Positions 12,660 to 25,560 of a stretch of 64,000 bases of DNA are shown one piece after another; positions within the stretch are counted from its first letter, which is position 1; the number at the start of each line of letters is the position of its first letter. The translations under genes were made by a program, and so were the position numbers. This stretch comes from Crossaster papposus (taxonomy: Eukaryota; Echinodermata; Asteroidea; Velatida; Solasteridae), in assembly GCA_037893245.1 (NCBI GenBank), contig JBAIAA010000741.1, forward strand, positions 434,001 to 498,000. Direction: 5' to 3'. The notes under the pieces are model-generated. The model ran no database searches. It was not told the origin of the DNA and was given only the letters and a program-made list of their open reading frames with translations.

Positions 12660-14362
12660 TCTCATTCAAATCTCCAAAGTGCTCAAAATCTTGCATTTTT
12701 ATAAAATTGCCCAAAATGTGACTTTTTGAAAAATTTAAAATGGTAAGGGGTTAGCCTTGCATTTGTAATAAAATTGCCCAAAATGCGACTTTTTGGAAAA
12801 ATTTAAAATTGTAATGGGTTAGCCTTGCATTTGTAATAAAATTGGCTACAATTAGATTTTTTTGAGAAATTAAACATTGTAAGGGGTTAGCCTTGAATTT
12901 CTTTTAAAAATTGGTAAAATTAGACTTTTTGGGAAAATTTAAAATTGTAATGGTTTAGCCTTGCATTTGTAATCAAATTTGCTAAAATGTGACTTTTTGG
13001 AAAAATTAATAATTGCAAGGGGTTAGCCTTGCATTTGTAATAAAATTGGCTAAAATATAAAATGATAAGGGGTTAGCCTTGCATTTGTAATAAAATTGCC
13101 CAAAATGTGACTTTTTGAAAAATTTAAAATGGTAAGGGGTTAGCCTTGCATTTGTAATAAAATTGCCCAAAATGCGACTTTTTGGAAAAATTTAAAATTG
13201 TAATGGGTTAGCCTTGCATTTGTAATAAAATTGGCTACAATTAGATTTTTTTGAGAAATTAAACATTGTAAGGGGTTAGCCTTGAATTTCTTTTAAAAAT
13301 TGGTAAAATTAGACTTTTTGGGAAAATTTAAAATTGTAATGGTTTAGCCTTGCATTTGTAATCAAATTTGCTAAAATGTGACTTTTTGGAAAAATTAATA
13401 ATTGCAAGGGGTTAGCCTTGCATTTGTAATAAAATTGGCTAAAATATAAAATGATAAGGGGTTAGCCTTGCATTTGTAATAAAATTGCCCAAAATGTGAC
13501 TTTTTGGAAAAATTAAAAATTGTAAGGGGTTAGCCTTGCATTTTTTATAAAATTGGCTAAAATGGGACTTTTTGGGAAAATTTAAAATTTTAATAAACTT
13601 GGCTACAATTTGACTTTTTGGAGAAATTAAACATTGTAAGGGTTTAGCCTTGCATTTGTAATCAAATTTGCTAAAATGTGACTTTTTGGAAAAATTAATA
13701 ATTGCAAGGGTTAGCCTTGCATTTCTAATAAAATAGGCTGAAATGGGACTTTTCGGGGAACATTTTAAATGATAAGGGGTTAGCCTTGCATTTGTAATAA
13801 AATTGCCCAAAATGTGACTTTTGGAAAAATTAAAAATTGTAAGGGGTTAGTCTTGAATTTCTTTTAAAAATTGGCTAAAATGGGACTTTTGGGAAAAATT
13901 TAAAATTGTAAGGGGTTAGCCTTGCATTTTTTATAAAATTGGCTAAAATGGGACTTTTGGGGAAAATTTAAAATTTTAATAAACTTGGCTACAAATTGCC
14001 CAAAATGTGACTTTTTGGAAAAATTAAAAATTGTAAGGGGTTAGCCTTGAATTTCTTTTTAAAAATTGGCTAAAATGGAACTTTTGGGGAAAATTTAAAA
14101 TTGTAATAAACTTGGCTACAATTTCACTTTTTTGAGAAATTAAACATTGTAAGGGTTTAGCCATGCATTTGTAATCAAATTTGCTAAAATGAGACTTTTG
14201 GGGGAACATTTTAAATGATAAGGGTTTAGCCTTGCATTTTTATTAAAATTGGCAAACATTTAATTTTTTTGGAAAACTTGTACATGTATTTTAAATCAAA
14301 TTTGCTAAAATAGGACTTTTAGGAAAAAGAATACATTGTAAGGGGTTAGCCTTTTAGGACAA
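12660..14362. repeat. Satellite array, ~60-bp period, with an exact 389-bp higher-order duplication
   Basis: About 27 copies of an AT-rich unit follow one another. The core is AAGGGGTTAGCCTTGCATTT, then a variant of GTAATAAAATTGGCTAAAAT and GTGACTTTTTGGAAAAATT. Period varies between about 45 and 65. The block 12712-13100 recurs, identical by eye, at 13101-13489. The array lies between the convergent 3' ends of the five-exon gene and the BAAT-like gene. Long open frames on the minus strand here (13439-13810, 14024-14209) only reflect the repeat. Confidence 0.9.
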
Positions 14363-14795
14363 AATCCTAATCCAGTCAAAAAATAACGCTCACACAACGT
14401 ACATGTAGCCTACACATTTGCAAGATTTGCACATTTTAATGGGATTTCCTACAAATTTAGCAGTAAAAAGCAAGTGCGGTGTCACATTTTCAATCCCAAC
14501 CATTTTAAAAGCATGACAAAATTGATGTATTCGAAATATCTCAACAGCCAAATAAATGGCTTCTCATGACTAAACAATACTTATCAAAGTTTTTTTCCAA
14601 AGATGTATGTTTAGTGTCCAAGATCAGGAAAAAGATTGTCTGTAATGTAATTGTTGTCATCATTTTGAAGTACGTTTTAAAACTCAATTGTTCACTGTTT
14701 AGAGTAAAAACTGGATGTGTATTTTACAAAATCTGCATAATTGTTGTTTAATGTTTACCCGAAACACAATTGCAAGGTACTTATGGTCAGTAAAA

Positions 14796-14952
14796 TGTGA
14801 CCCAGCACGAGTAAATGAGACACTTTGCGGCAAAAATAAAAATTGAGTTTTAGATTTCATGATTTAAAGCTTGTTTAGCTTTAAATGATGAAATCAAAAT
14901 CTCAAATTTTATTTTTGCCTCAAAGTGTCTCATTTACTCGTGCTGGGTCACA
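14796..14952. mobile_element. 157-bp near-perfect palindromic element (family D), copy 1
   Basis: Starts TGTGACCCAGCACGAGTAA and ends with the reverse complement of that text. Nearly the whole element folds back on itself around the centre AAAGCTTGTTTAGCTTT. An almost identical copy of the same length is at 29221-29377. Confidence 0.85.
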
Positions 14953-15334
14953 AATATCTTAAATTTTCCTACAATTTGATTGCCTGGTACATGTATACAT
15001 TTCAGAGTCACTTTAATTTGCTCTATTATTGTTAAGGTGCTAACATAACAGGAAACTTGTAATGTACTCTACCGATCTATATTGATACGTCTTACAAAAT
15101 GCAGACATGATTGTAAGACTTTGGACAGGTCAGTCAAACGATATTTACTATAAAATACATTTAAAATGTGCCAAGCAATTTGAGCAAGTCAGTGTACCAG
15201 ATATTATTCAAATTGTACTTGCAAATGTTTCCCAAGAGTTTGAAGATTTGGCTTCTGTTTTTCAGAGATTCATAATCATTCTACAGATTAAAGAAATATT
15301 TTCAAAACTTGATGAGACGCACTTCCATTTCCTG

Positions 15335-18300
15335 TCAGAGTTTTGATCTTGTATTCTCTCGTTCAAAGTCTGTTGGTTGGTCAGACTGTCTACGGTTTCC
15401 TTGGTCGACACCTTCACCTACGTGTTTCTTGAGGAATGTTAATATCTGACCCCAAGCCGTCTCCTGCGCCTTTGCATGCTCCTTCAGCCGGCCTCCCAGG
15501 GCCATCACAATATCTAAGGTTGCCAAACAGATCAAAGACATTGGATGAAAACATCTTCAAAGTAAAAACAAAATTCAAAAGAAGGTTTGCTAAAACCTCA
15601 AGTTCACCAGGAGGTTCTAAAGGATTTCGCAGAGCCCATAACCACTTTTACCAAAAGATGCCCATCACACAACGCTTACTTTAGAAACTTTGTTTGTACA
15701 ACTTTCTACTATACAGTAACAAGTTTAGATTATTCCCCACAATTTCACTTTGCAGGTTGTATCGTAAAATTAAGCAGGATCCCTGGCTATACTTCATTAT
15801 GACTAGCGCCTCGAACTAAGACAACTACTGACAATTTGAAAGACCGTCAACAAACGACAAGATCGCTCAGTTTGGAGAGCGCTGGTACGGTGTTCTGAGA
15901 GTTTTTGCCAGTTTTTTTTGTTCGCTTTATTCAAATTTCCATACCTGGACGGACATCACTCGACACCTTGTGCACAAACCCGATGAGAGTGGTCCAACAA
16001 ATTAGATTTTTTTTTCTCAGTAAAATGTTTCGATATTTTCAAAATTTGACTTTTTAGGATATATGTTATTGCTTTCTGATGGTCAAAGTAGGACAAAATA
16101 GTGATGTCCGTGTATAGAATTCTTTCAAATTATGAAAATGTACCGTACGATTGCAAGTAATAACTCACCCATGACGTTAACGTAGGCAAACGTGCACATC
16201 GGTCCATAGGGCGGCTCCATGATGTGACCTGCTCCTTCGTAAATGACAATCTCGTAATTATTGTTTCTGCCAGTCATTCCTCGTCGTCGGAAGGCTTCGG
16301 CCAGGTACTCCTGGATGGGTACACATTCGTCGGCAGAGCCACCGATGAAAAGGACTGGACAAGTAATCTTCTCAAGCTGTTTGAGCAAATGAACAAAAAG
16401 ATATTCAAAAAATGGTTAACCAATTCGCATTGGATGCTGTGTATATACGGAATTTAAAACGGATGACGGATAAACACGTCGCGAGCCAGCCCGGAAAAAT
16501 CTGTCGGTGACTGGTTGCAGCTACCCACAGATGCCGGCCTGAACCTATCTGTGATCGAGGTTTTTCAAAAACAATCCTGCGCCTGGGTTCAGTTAATGTC
16601 AAAATAATCCCGGCACAATATTTATCAATAATCAATAAGAAAAAAACTATGCACGTAGTAAAATTGCATTATTTTTTTAATATTGTCCGATATATGCCAC
16701 TTTTTTTGTCGACAGTAAATTTTTGTTGAGACCTGTTTAATGGTCCCATTCATTCAGTTGGTCAAAGTTCGTTGATAGTTATGCAGTACTTTAACCCTAA
16801 CCCCCTAGTGTAATTTCCTAGAAGCCATACCAATCCCGGCAAATCCCAACACCATATTGAAAACTGTACACACAAACTGTTGGGCTTATTCTGGAGATAT
16901 GCCTAACCCAGTGTAAAAGACTGTCAGTTTAGGGGTCCAGTACCCATCCTAACAGATTACAACAAAACCTGGTGTTGGAGATTGACTGGATGGGGATAGT
17001 TAGTGTTAAAACACTCCAGCAGTAACAAATTACCAGCAAAGAACAGCGAGTGCAAAACTTGATTGACGAGTTTCGAATATTCGGTCACGTGCATGTTCGA
17101 ATAATCTGATTTAAAATTATTCGAAAATGCACAGCCCTACCTCAATATTAAGCAAAGTCAACCAATTACTTGAGCCTTATTTACATTTGTTTTCTTACTT
17201 CGATAAATTCTTCGTCTTTGATGTCTTGAGCCGTGGGCCACCCTGTCAAGGGGTGGAGAACGCCCTCTTTGTCGAAAGTAGTAGCTTCCGTATCAAACCT
17301 AAGACGTAACGAGAGAATATTATTGGGCAAAAGTTCTAAGTGTGCATCAGTTTATGATTGGAACTTTGAATGCGTGTGTTTAATACGTTATTGCCTGAAC
17401 CTATAGCGATTTAGTTCACTGCTCGCAAATATTGGTGAATGCTTTCACAGAACTCGCCACATTATTTCAGTCAATAATTTCTCATTCAACTGAAGCACCA
17501 AGCCATTATCTCAAGGTTCTCATTTCAAAGCAAATGAGTAACTTACCACACGAACGGCAGCGCCTTCCCCTTGAAGTTGAGTGTGACATTTGGCATAAAT
17601 GGCGGACAAGAAACAAATGCCGCAGCCTTAATGAGCTGTGGGAGGAAAAACTAAGGGTAAAACTGTTACTCCGTCTTGATCGTTACCAAATAAATGTATA
17701 ATTCACCCCCAAATGTTGATAGGTAAAATAACAAGCATTTTTAACAATTTTCAAAATGGCTGTCACTGCATGCTATTCCACCTACGAAGGTCAAATCTGC
17801 GATGGCCCTATAGCCAAATATCTTTCTCATGACATACTCCGACTGTGTTCCACATTGCACTGTGTGCAATTTAAAAGGCCATGGTACGCTACCCAGAATA
17901 CCGTGCGTTTCCTTCATAGAAATCTGTAGCGGCATCAGCGCTTCCCAGCACCTAGTACGGGCGGTGAGCACTGGTAATTGTTTCTGTATAACAGCAGAGA
18001 GACTGAATCAATTCAAAATCATGTCACATTTGGCATGCAACGGTTGGCCTTTCATACAAACCTTTGGGTGCTTGAGTGCCAGGTGTAGTCCTACAGACCC
18101 GCCCAGCGACGATGCTACAATCCCTACACCTCCAGGCCGGACATACGATTGGGCTGCCAACCACATCAGCGCTTCCTGAGTAAACATTCAAAAACATGAA
18201 ATTTTCAGGGATTTCAGGATGGTATGGGCCTTGAATTGTGAACTCTATAGTCTCATTTTTGTATTTTAACCTCAACGTAGTCCTTTGAAAGTCTTATTTA

Positions 18301-20165
18301 TTTTTTGCTAAAGAACAAGTTTCATTGGTCACCTCAAAATATTCCAGGTCGACATTGAGCATAGTCTCTGATAGGTCTTCGTAGGCGAAGATGGGAAGGG
18401 CGTAACTGACGTAACCATGGGAGGCTAGCAATGCAGCGCGGAACTCCATTAATCCGCCAGCCGTACCGAACATGTCCAAAACGGCCGGAAATGGTCCCGG
18501 CCCTTGATAAGACAGGAACAAAAAAACAAAAGGAGACAATGTAAATCGAGGACATGATCAATTTGTGAGAAAATTCCCTCAAGTGAGGACCATCCTCGAT
18601 TGAACAATGTACAAAACCAATGAGACGCCACAAAGTAGGACATTATTTCTGAGGACCTGTAAGCCATGTGAGGACAGTCTTCGATTGGAAAAGGTGTACA
18701 TAAGTAACAAGACATGACAAATGGGGAAATTTTTTTTCAAACAGAGGACATGTAGCCATGTGAGGACAGTCCTCGATGTGAACCAATGTGCAAATGCGTA
18801 TCGTGAAAGAAACCTCTTACTTCAACCAGTTTGCCTCGAGATTATTTTGACATTAACCGGGTCCAGGCACAAGATTGTTTTCAACAAACCTCGATCCGAA
18901 ACAGGTTCAGGTCGGCATCTGTAGGTAGCACACCCTATTTCTGGCCTTCATCTATGCGAGACAGTCGCTGACAGATATTTCCGGCATTGCTCATACGTGT
19001 TTATTTGTCATCTGTTTTGAATTTCGGAAACAAAATTGTGTGTATACACGTCCGCTGATGCGAACTAGTTATAGGTGAGACTTAATTCACCAATTGGAGC
19101 TGGGCCCCAAAAAATGATGGGCAATGACTCGATTTGGACTAACTGACCTTTTGGCTTGTAAACCACCCCTCGTACAACATTATGGCCCGTCAGCTTGATA
19201 CGGTCGACATTGGCATCTCTCATATACCACTTGTGCGCCACGGCCACATGAATGGGCTCGTCCGTGGCTAGCTGGGACTCATCAAGATGTCCACGGTGCA
19301 AGGACAGCAGTACCACCACGGGCTTGTTGGGGTGCTTCTTAGCAAAGCGGATACCGAGGCGCTGACCCGGGCATGGCTGGAGGCTCCAGAACAGGCCCAT
19401 GGGGTCGACACCTGCGAGGAATAGATTCAGAAATCAGGCAAGAGGGGTTTTCTTCTAATAAGATCATTTATGGGAAAGAATGTACATACAGTATACATGT
19501 AGTATTCTGACGCCACTTCAGCGGTTGTGTACAAAGTTTATGGAGAGTTGAGAACATTTTCTAAGTATTTTCCCCTAAATTGGAAAGTTTCTCAGACCCC
19601 AGATTCGTGTTTAAAAAAAAATTGCACTGATTGGCCTTGGTTGAGAAGAAAAAAATTGTTGTCCAGGTTATAACATACTTTTTCATTTTTGTGTTATAAA
19701 CTTCTAAACAGGGGAGTGAACAATCATATTTACATTGGATGATTTAGGACTGGTACAGTTTAGCCGTATTTCTCAACCATCTGTGAATCGATTGTCCTCG
19801 GAAGCACAATTTTTACACCTTTATTTACCCTTAGTCAAAATAAGCAGAAATCTGAAGCATTGTATTCTAATTAATCCCACCACCTAACCACTCCACAAAT
19901 AACCGAAGCTAACGCCTATCACCCACCATTCATACATCTCTGGTGTTAACTCACCGGTGTAAGTGCCTCCGATCGAGGGGTCCTTGTCGAGGGAGACACG
20001 GCCGTACTCGTCGGCTACAAAGTGAGCCCACCCATGAAATCTCTTGGCAATCTCCGTGACGTGGGAGTAGACAGTGACCGGACAACGCGGTGCTAGCCCG
20101 GCCACCGAGATGACCACACGCTCGTCCATCATGCTGGAACTTGGACTGACGCTAATAGATGCCAT
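15335..20165 (-). CDS. BAAT / acyl-CoA thioesterase family enzyme, eight exons, 444 aa
   Basis: Exons, 5' to 3': 20165-19955, 19411-19148, 18502-18333, 18175-18062, 17635-17547, 17298-17199, 16376-16169, 15513-15335. The 1,335 nt join in phase throughout. Residues 1 to about 160 form the N-terminal thioesterase/BAAT domain ([29 protein letters not shown]). The rest is the alpha/beta-hydrolase (dienelactone hydrolase-like) domain. Visible catalytic elements are a nucleophile elbow ASSLG (exon 4), a likely acid in GGSADECVP and the His in [10 protein letters not shown] (exon 7). The end reads [17 protein letters not shown], as in the family. Such enzymes hydrolyse acyl-CoA, or transfer the acyl group to glycine or taurine, in peroxisomes or cytosol. 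The Ser (not Cys) nucleophile favours a thioesterase. The C-terminus (RSKL) is close to, but not, a perfect SKL signal: the final three residues are in fact SKL, so peroxisomal import is plausible. Confidence 0.92.
16438..16624. mobile_element. TTAA-ended MITE family A, truncated copy
   Basis: Shares AAAACGGATGACGGATAAAC and CAAAATAATCCCGGCAC with full-length family A copies but lacks both intact ends. It lies in an intron of the BAAT-like gene. Confidence 0.6.
16793..17015. repeat. Dispersed repeat family G, copy 1
   Basis: Runs from CCCTAACCCCCTAGTGTAAT through GCCTAACCCAGTGTAAAAGA to GGTGTTGGAGATTGACTGGA. It recurs reversed at 22573-22800 and degenerate at 60718-60862. Intronic. Confidence 0.65.
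18831..19071. mobile_element. TTAA-ended MITE family A, degenerate copy
   Basis: Starts TTCAACCAGTTTGCCTCGAG and ends CGAACTAGTTA, with the internal CCTCGATCCGA, CACACCC and ACGTGTTTAT landmarks of the family. It lies in intron 2 of the BAAT-like gene. Confidence 0.65.
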
Positions 20166-20845
20166 GAATGACCGACTAGGAATTCTGGCCTATAGCTAGA
20201 CGAACGACGGGCCTATAATAACTCGAGAACGTCCCATGAAACTAGTGTTATCCACAGCGACTGTTTGCATGCGTCTTTACTGGTCTTCCCTTAATGGTCT
20301 TTGGTCTTGCGGTTGATGGTTTTCACAAAAGGTTAATTTTCTGCGCTTAAAATATGAACGGCAAAGATTACCACCGACGGTAATCTATCAAGTAGTTGGT
20401 AAAATAAATACTCATTTAAACATAGAGTGATCAATTTATAAATACCACATTCACCAGATATTTTAACAGCTGAAGCTATTTGTAGAACTGGCACGGAGTA
20501 TCGGGTGGTTTTGATTTTCGACTTGTATGACTCTAGTCAGACTCGAGTTCCATTTTTCATGAGTTGGACTCAGACATGACCCTGTGGAATTGGCTTTGAC
20601 CTGCGTGACTTGCGACTCGACCCAGAAAAATGTTTACCAGTGTAAAATTCGTATTGTATCATTTGGTCAAAGGCTCGACATGAAAAGATTAACTGAATCC
20701 CTTATTTGTAAAAGGTTTCTTGTTAATGTTAATTAAAAAAAGAACAAAGGCAAACATCTTAATGTATAATGTCGATCCAATGACTTCAATGGCTGATCTA
20801 TATGGGTTTATTTGACATACTGTATGCATTTCTAGTTGCTCTTGT

Positions 20846-21087
20846 TTAACCAGTTCGCGCCCGATGACGAATATAAATGCAAAGTTTTCCCCAGATTCAA
20901 AACGGATGACGCATGAACACGCCACGAGCAAGGCCGGAAATGCCTGTCAGCAGCGAGCAAGGCCGGAAATGTGTGGGTGTGCTTCCCGGTACTGGCGGCC
21001 TAAACCTGCTTCGGATCGAGTTTCATTAAAAAAAATTCCGCGCTTCGGCTCGGTAATGTTAAAATAATCCCGGCGCGAACTGGTTAA
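20846..21087. mobile_element. TTAA-ended MITE family A, full-length copy
   Basis: Begins TTAACCAGTTCGCGCC and ends GGCGCGAACTGGTTAA. The ~16-base ends are nearly perfect inverted repeats. Confidence 0.85.
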
Positions 21088-21177
21088 ACCTCCAATGCAC
21101 ACAGCTGGAGTACACTGGCATGAACCACTGACATGCAATAAACAGCTCTCATAGAGCAGGGGTTAAATTAGAAAGCT
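21088..21177. mobile_element. Truncated copy of the TTAACCCTTGCTCT element
   Basis: Matches the right end of the 30886-31222 element (CACTGACATGCAATAAACAG, CTCTCATAGAGCAGGGGTTAA). It directly abuts a family A MITE on its left. Confidence 0.65.
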
Positions 21178-21639
21178 GTACAAATTTGAACCATTTACAA
21201 TGTTAGCATTTCGTGGTACCTCAGTAAGTTAAAGGTGACTCGGACTCATCACTCAACCTTTATGACTTGGGACTCGGACTTGACCTGTATGACTCGTGAC
21301 TGACTCGGGAGAGGTGGCTCAGACACAAGTCTGACGAGATTCGCTCCGTATAATCGTTTGGTTTTTTTAATTTTGCATCTGAACAAGATCTTGTTTAGAT
21401 ACAAATATTAGCCTCTCCTAATTTATTTGATTATTTTCTTTCATAAAATTATATAAAAAACAACATGTAATATTGCATTTTGTCCATTTGGGCATTTGTC
21501 TACTTAAAAAAACCTGTTAGAATGGTTGATTTCTTTTCCCACAGTGTAAACTACAAAGGCCGAAAATACATTTTTGGAACACTATCTCAATGTTTTGTGT
21601 TTCTAGTACTATAAATAAACAAGTACCGGTATATTTAAA

Positions 21640-22130
21640 GATCACAGCATACACCAGGTATAAATAGGTGAGCAGCAGCTAGAGCTCCAATTTCGGTGAC
21701 TTTTAAATCACCCACTCTGCACACACCTACATGTGTACATAATTGTGACCTGTTCCGAAGAAACGCCGACAAAGTCGCACAATGTGTTTTATTACAATGT
21801 ACTTGTGAAATTATTTCATAGTGTATTTTACCATTTTTAGGTATTTGGTTTTTCTCAATCCAAACTATTAATCTACAATCTCTACGATTTGAACATAATT
21901 TTGAACAAAAAGTGTAATTGTTTTTTTGGATTTTGTGAAAACATTTTGTACAGAAATAATACACTTTTCTGAACTTTAAAGCTGTTTTACCACTAAACCC
22001 TTCCCCTAGGGGAGATAGGGTGGGGGTACACATGTCAATGGTACATAATTTTAAAGCTAAGAACCTAGATAATTTGAAAAATAACCTAAATCTAAAAACC
22101 AAGAATTGCCAACTTTGTCTGGGTTTCGTT
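21640..22130. repeat. Dispersed repeat family I, copy 1
   Basis: The minus strand matches 48195-48495 on the plus strand, for example CACAAGTACATTGT, AAAACACATTGTGCGACTTTG and ACCCTATCTCCCC. The open frame across it (155 codons) is therefore a repeat rather than a gene. Confidence 0.6.
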
Positions 22131-22572
22131 GGAGCATGTCAAATATTATGAAAGCTTAATATTTCCTATTAGGCACGATGTGGAGCTGCCATATTTGGAG
22201 AAATTTGTTTTCAGTGTAAATGGCCATTTTGGTCTGAAAACAAATTTTTAGATATTTGTATTTTTCATATCTGTGGACGAAGCCTCATCCAAGAAGGCAT
22301 GTTTCACCGCAACACATGGGGTACAAGTTCAACCCATTAACAAAAACTTGCTCATTAACACAAAATATACGTACAATTTGATACATACTTCAATTTCCCC
22401 TAAATGTTTATTACTTCACTTTATAACAATCTATACAGGTATTTACACTGTAATCCCCAAGATATTGCTTGCTATTTATCCTAGCAGTACAACTCAATTT
22501 TTATTTTATTTTTCTCCAGCTAATAAATATAGTTAATTCACAATGCAAGGTGAATTAAAACAACTTGCATTC

Positions 22573-22800
22573 AAACCCACGAACACCCATTTAAAACCCC
22601 CTATCCAGTCAAAATCCAACACCAGGTTTTGTTGGGATCTGTTAGGATGGTTACTAGATCCCTAAACTGACAGTCTTTTACACTGGGTTAGGCATACCTC
22701 CAGAATCAGAGTCCAACAGTTTGTGTGTACAGTTTGCCATATGGTGTTGAGATTTGCCAGGATGGGTGGTTCTTAGACTCAGTAAACTACATGTACACAA
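22573..22800. repeat. Dispersed repeat family G, copy 2 (reversed)
   Basis: Reverse complement of the repeat at 16793-17015: ATCCAGTCAAAATCCAACACC, TCTTTTACACTGGGTTAGGC. Confidence 0.65.
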
Positions 22801-22924
22801 GGAAATGTAAGTTAATACCACTAAAAACGTTTCAGTTCTATAAAGATAAAATAGACACCGCATGCAAATATAAAAAACCACACTGCTAAAAATATTCTGG
22901 GTTTTTTTTTCTTCAAAGAAATCT

Positions 22925-22996
22925 GCAAGGCGCGACTCGAACCTGCGACCTCTAGAATACCGGACCGGCGCTCTACAAACTGAGCTATCTTTCCCT
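22925..22996 (-). repeat. tRNA-like sequence (tRNA-derived repeat head)
   Basis: On the minus strand it reads GGGAAAGATAGCTCAGTTTG, with an A-box, then GCAGGTTCGAGTCGCGCC (B-box). The putative anticodon stem does not pair and position 33 is not U, so it is not a convincing working tRNA. A shorter relative lies at 48906-48964, and the text beyond both (TATGTTGGCGGT) is shared. Confidence 0.55.
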
Positions 22997-23129
22997 ATGT
23001 TGGCGGTCGCCCAAATTGTTAGTATCTTTGTTCGAGGGCACTAATCAGAAGTCAGAATGCCGTGTGGCCACGCCCAATTTTCCAATACAAACTTAAGTTA
23101 TCATGTGTGATCACTCAATTTTGTAATTT

Positions 23130-23405
23130 ACAGCTGGTAGAATGCTGTGGCCCAGTGGTCACTGTGTTCAACTCGTGTACGATAGTACGTGGGTTCGAAC
23201 CCTGCCAGGAACATGGTGTTTGTGCCCTTGGGCAAGACACTTAACTACAATTGCCTCTCTCCACCCAGGAGTATAAATGGGTACCTGTGAGGGTCGAGGC
23301 CGATTAAGCGCCTATAAACGGCTGCCGCGTGGTCCAGGGCCTGATGAACGGGGTAATAATTGTAAAGCGCTTTGAGATCGATGATACAATGGAAAACACT
23401 ATATA
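23130..23405 (+). mobile_element. tRNA-derived SINE, fullest copy
   Basis: tRNA-like head with GTGGGTTCGAACCCTGCCAG, then a body with CCCTTGGGCAAGACACTTAA, CACCCAGGAGTATAAATGGG and TGTAAAGCGCTTTGAGATCG. The same body appears in reverse at 53733-53895 and as a fragment at 9790-9935. Confidence 0.7.
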
Positions 23406-24207
23406 CAGTAAGCACGATTATTAGTATTGATGCAAGACAATAATTGTCTCAAACGTACTGTGAAATCAGGCAGGCTCTTGTTTTCAAGAAAAAGAAAAAA
23501 ACTGTTAAGAATTTTGCATTTAAGATTTTTGAATAAAACTGCAACATTAACCCTCCTATGGTTTAACAGCACAAATGTCCTGAGTCCAGCCTTCTGCATG
23601 TGTTTCTATCATTCCAGTACAATGCCAAATCAGCAAACATTTGATTTTGTTTCCAGATCGGGTTACATTTGTCCATCATAGAAAACAAATCCTAAAAAGC
23701 ATATAAAACAAAACAGATATCAATTATAAAAATTATTTTAAAGATGTTTTTACTGTTTTACATACGGTAATTCTTCAGCAAACAAAATTCAAATGGCTAT
23801 ATCTTGAGACAGCCAGACCTCACCGACAAAGTTGTTTTGAGGCAAATATTAAGCCATCTATTAACAATATTTCGCACAGTGGCATCATCTTTTGGCATTG
23901 TACCGGATGCACACAGCTTTAGTGTACAAGCCATGTATATTTGTGCTGCTGAACAACTGATCCAAATATAGACGACTCAGACTGCATAGGTAGGCTAGTC
24001 TAGGTTATTATATATTTGAAAGCCACATCAATATATAGTATTGAAAGAACAGTACTATTAAAAGGTGGAAGAGAAATCCTAAATCTTAAATATAGCAAGC
24101 CTATAGATATAATGGAGAAATGTATATACTTGTCTAAAGGTTTGACGTCTGGAAACTGAACTGTTTGAGATGATCTTCGTCATGACCGTAATGTTAATGA
24201 ATTGCAC

Positions 24208-24451
24208 GTAACCAGTTCGCGCCGGGATGATTTTAACATCACCGAGCCGAGGCGCGGGATTATTTTTAAGGAAACTCGATCCGAGGCGTGTTCAGGCCGA
24301 TAGTACCGGGAAGCACACCCACACATTTTCGAGCTTTCTCGCTGCTGACAGACATTTCCGGCCTTGCTCGTGACTTGTTTATGCGTCATCCGTTTTGAAT
24401 CTGGGGAGAACTTTGCGTGTATATATTCGTCCTCCGGCGCGAACTGGTTAA
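24208..24451. mobile_element. TTAA-ended MITE family A, full-length copy
   Basis: Starts GTAACCAGTTCGCGCCGGG and ends CCGGCGCGAACTGGTTAA. The left TTAA is mutated to GTAA. Confidence 0.8.
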
Positions 24452-25560
24452 ATCAGAACAACTGAATATACGTGATGTAAAACAACTACAAACCCAAAAA
24501 TGAAAATCGTAAAGTTTGTAATCATGGTAAAAGCAGTGTACATTTTCCTGCAGGCCAGTTACATGTACATGTACTAGTATTGTAGTGCAGCTTTTTTTGT
24601 CAAAAGACGGGTTAAAATTTGTCAAATGAAATCACAGATTAAACAAAGTGAAATTTAACAGCTGCATGTACATAGACTGTAATATTGTGTATTGCAATAA
24701 CCCCAAAACATGCAAATCTACAGTTTTATAGGCCTAGTATACAACAAATTAATATTTGCGAGTGCGATGTTAAATAAAAAAAAAAAATCATGAATGGAAC
24801 ATTTCATCTGTCATCGATTGAAACATTTTTAGACAACGCCCGAGTCAATCCCCGTCATCAGATTGCTCAGAGCAAGACCTGGTGTGACAGTGCAATGCAA
24901 GTTCCTTCACTGTTGTACATTGTATTAATACATTCGCACTGCATAATGTCTTTATTAGTTTTAAAAAAAAAAATTAAAACAAATATTTTAGACAGTAACA
25001 TTTGTCACTGTGTTCTTTTTGTACTTTCTCCAAAACTTCCAAAATCTGACACAAATTCGTCAAAGTATAAACAACGTATCGACTGTGAATACACACATTT
25101 TGAAATAATCAATTTGTGCAGCTAAAAACAATAGATTCAGCAGAAAAAGGTTTGCATATTTTGGGATTCTGGGAATCTGTCAAACCAATAATTAAGTATA
25201 CAAAAATAATCCGTTCGTTTGTCAATAAATCATTTATATTATAGTTTATAATGGGCAAGGACAAGTATTAAATTAAATACTTTGTATTCAGCTATTAAAG
25301 CAGGTATAATCATATAAGAGCGTAATGGGCCGATTATTTTCGGGCCGACTATTATCTCATTCAAAAGTGATAAACTTTTGTATTGCTAAGAATTCTTTTT
25401 TTATCTTTCTTCATGATGAAGATTGAAAAAAAAAAAAATTCACAAGATAACAGAAACGTATGTTTATTTCCTAACCACAATTGACTAAAAGGATGTTCAC
25501 ATGTTTTCGGTGGGAGTTACTAAATGAAGTTTTAAACAACTTTCTAAATTTATCCTTAAA

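Noticed and set aside
13439..14209. Minus-strand open frames of 123 and 61 codons
   Set aside because: They translate the satellite repeat itself. The repeated peptide mirrors the ~60-bp unit and has no splice or family support.
12660..14362. Possible CRISPR array
   Set aside because: Units are contiguous and diverged with no unique spacers, and the genome is eukaryotic.
17741..17971. An extra BAAT-family exon from a 76-codon minus-strand frame
   Set aside because: The catalytic domain is continuous through 17635-17547 in phase without it, and its peptide does not resemble the family.
21635..22102. 155-codon minus-strand open frame
   Set aside because: The same sequence occurs, disrupted, at 48195-48500. 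It is a dispersed repeat.
22925..22996. Functional tRNA gene
   Set aside because: The A and B boxes are present but the anticodon arm does not pair, and the flanks are shared with another repeat copy. It is tRNA-derived.
24790..25125. 111-codon plus-strand open frame
   Set aside because: No family resemblance, no splice context, and AT-rich composition like the surrounding intergenic DNA.
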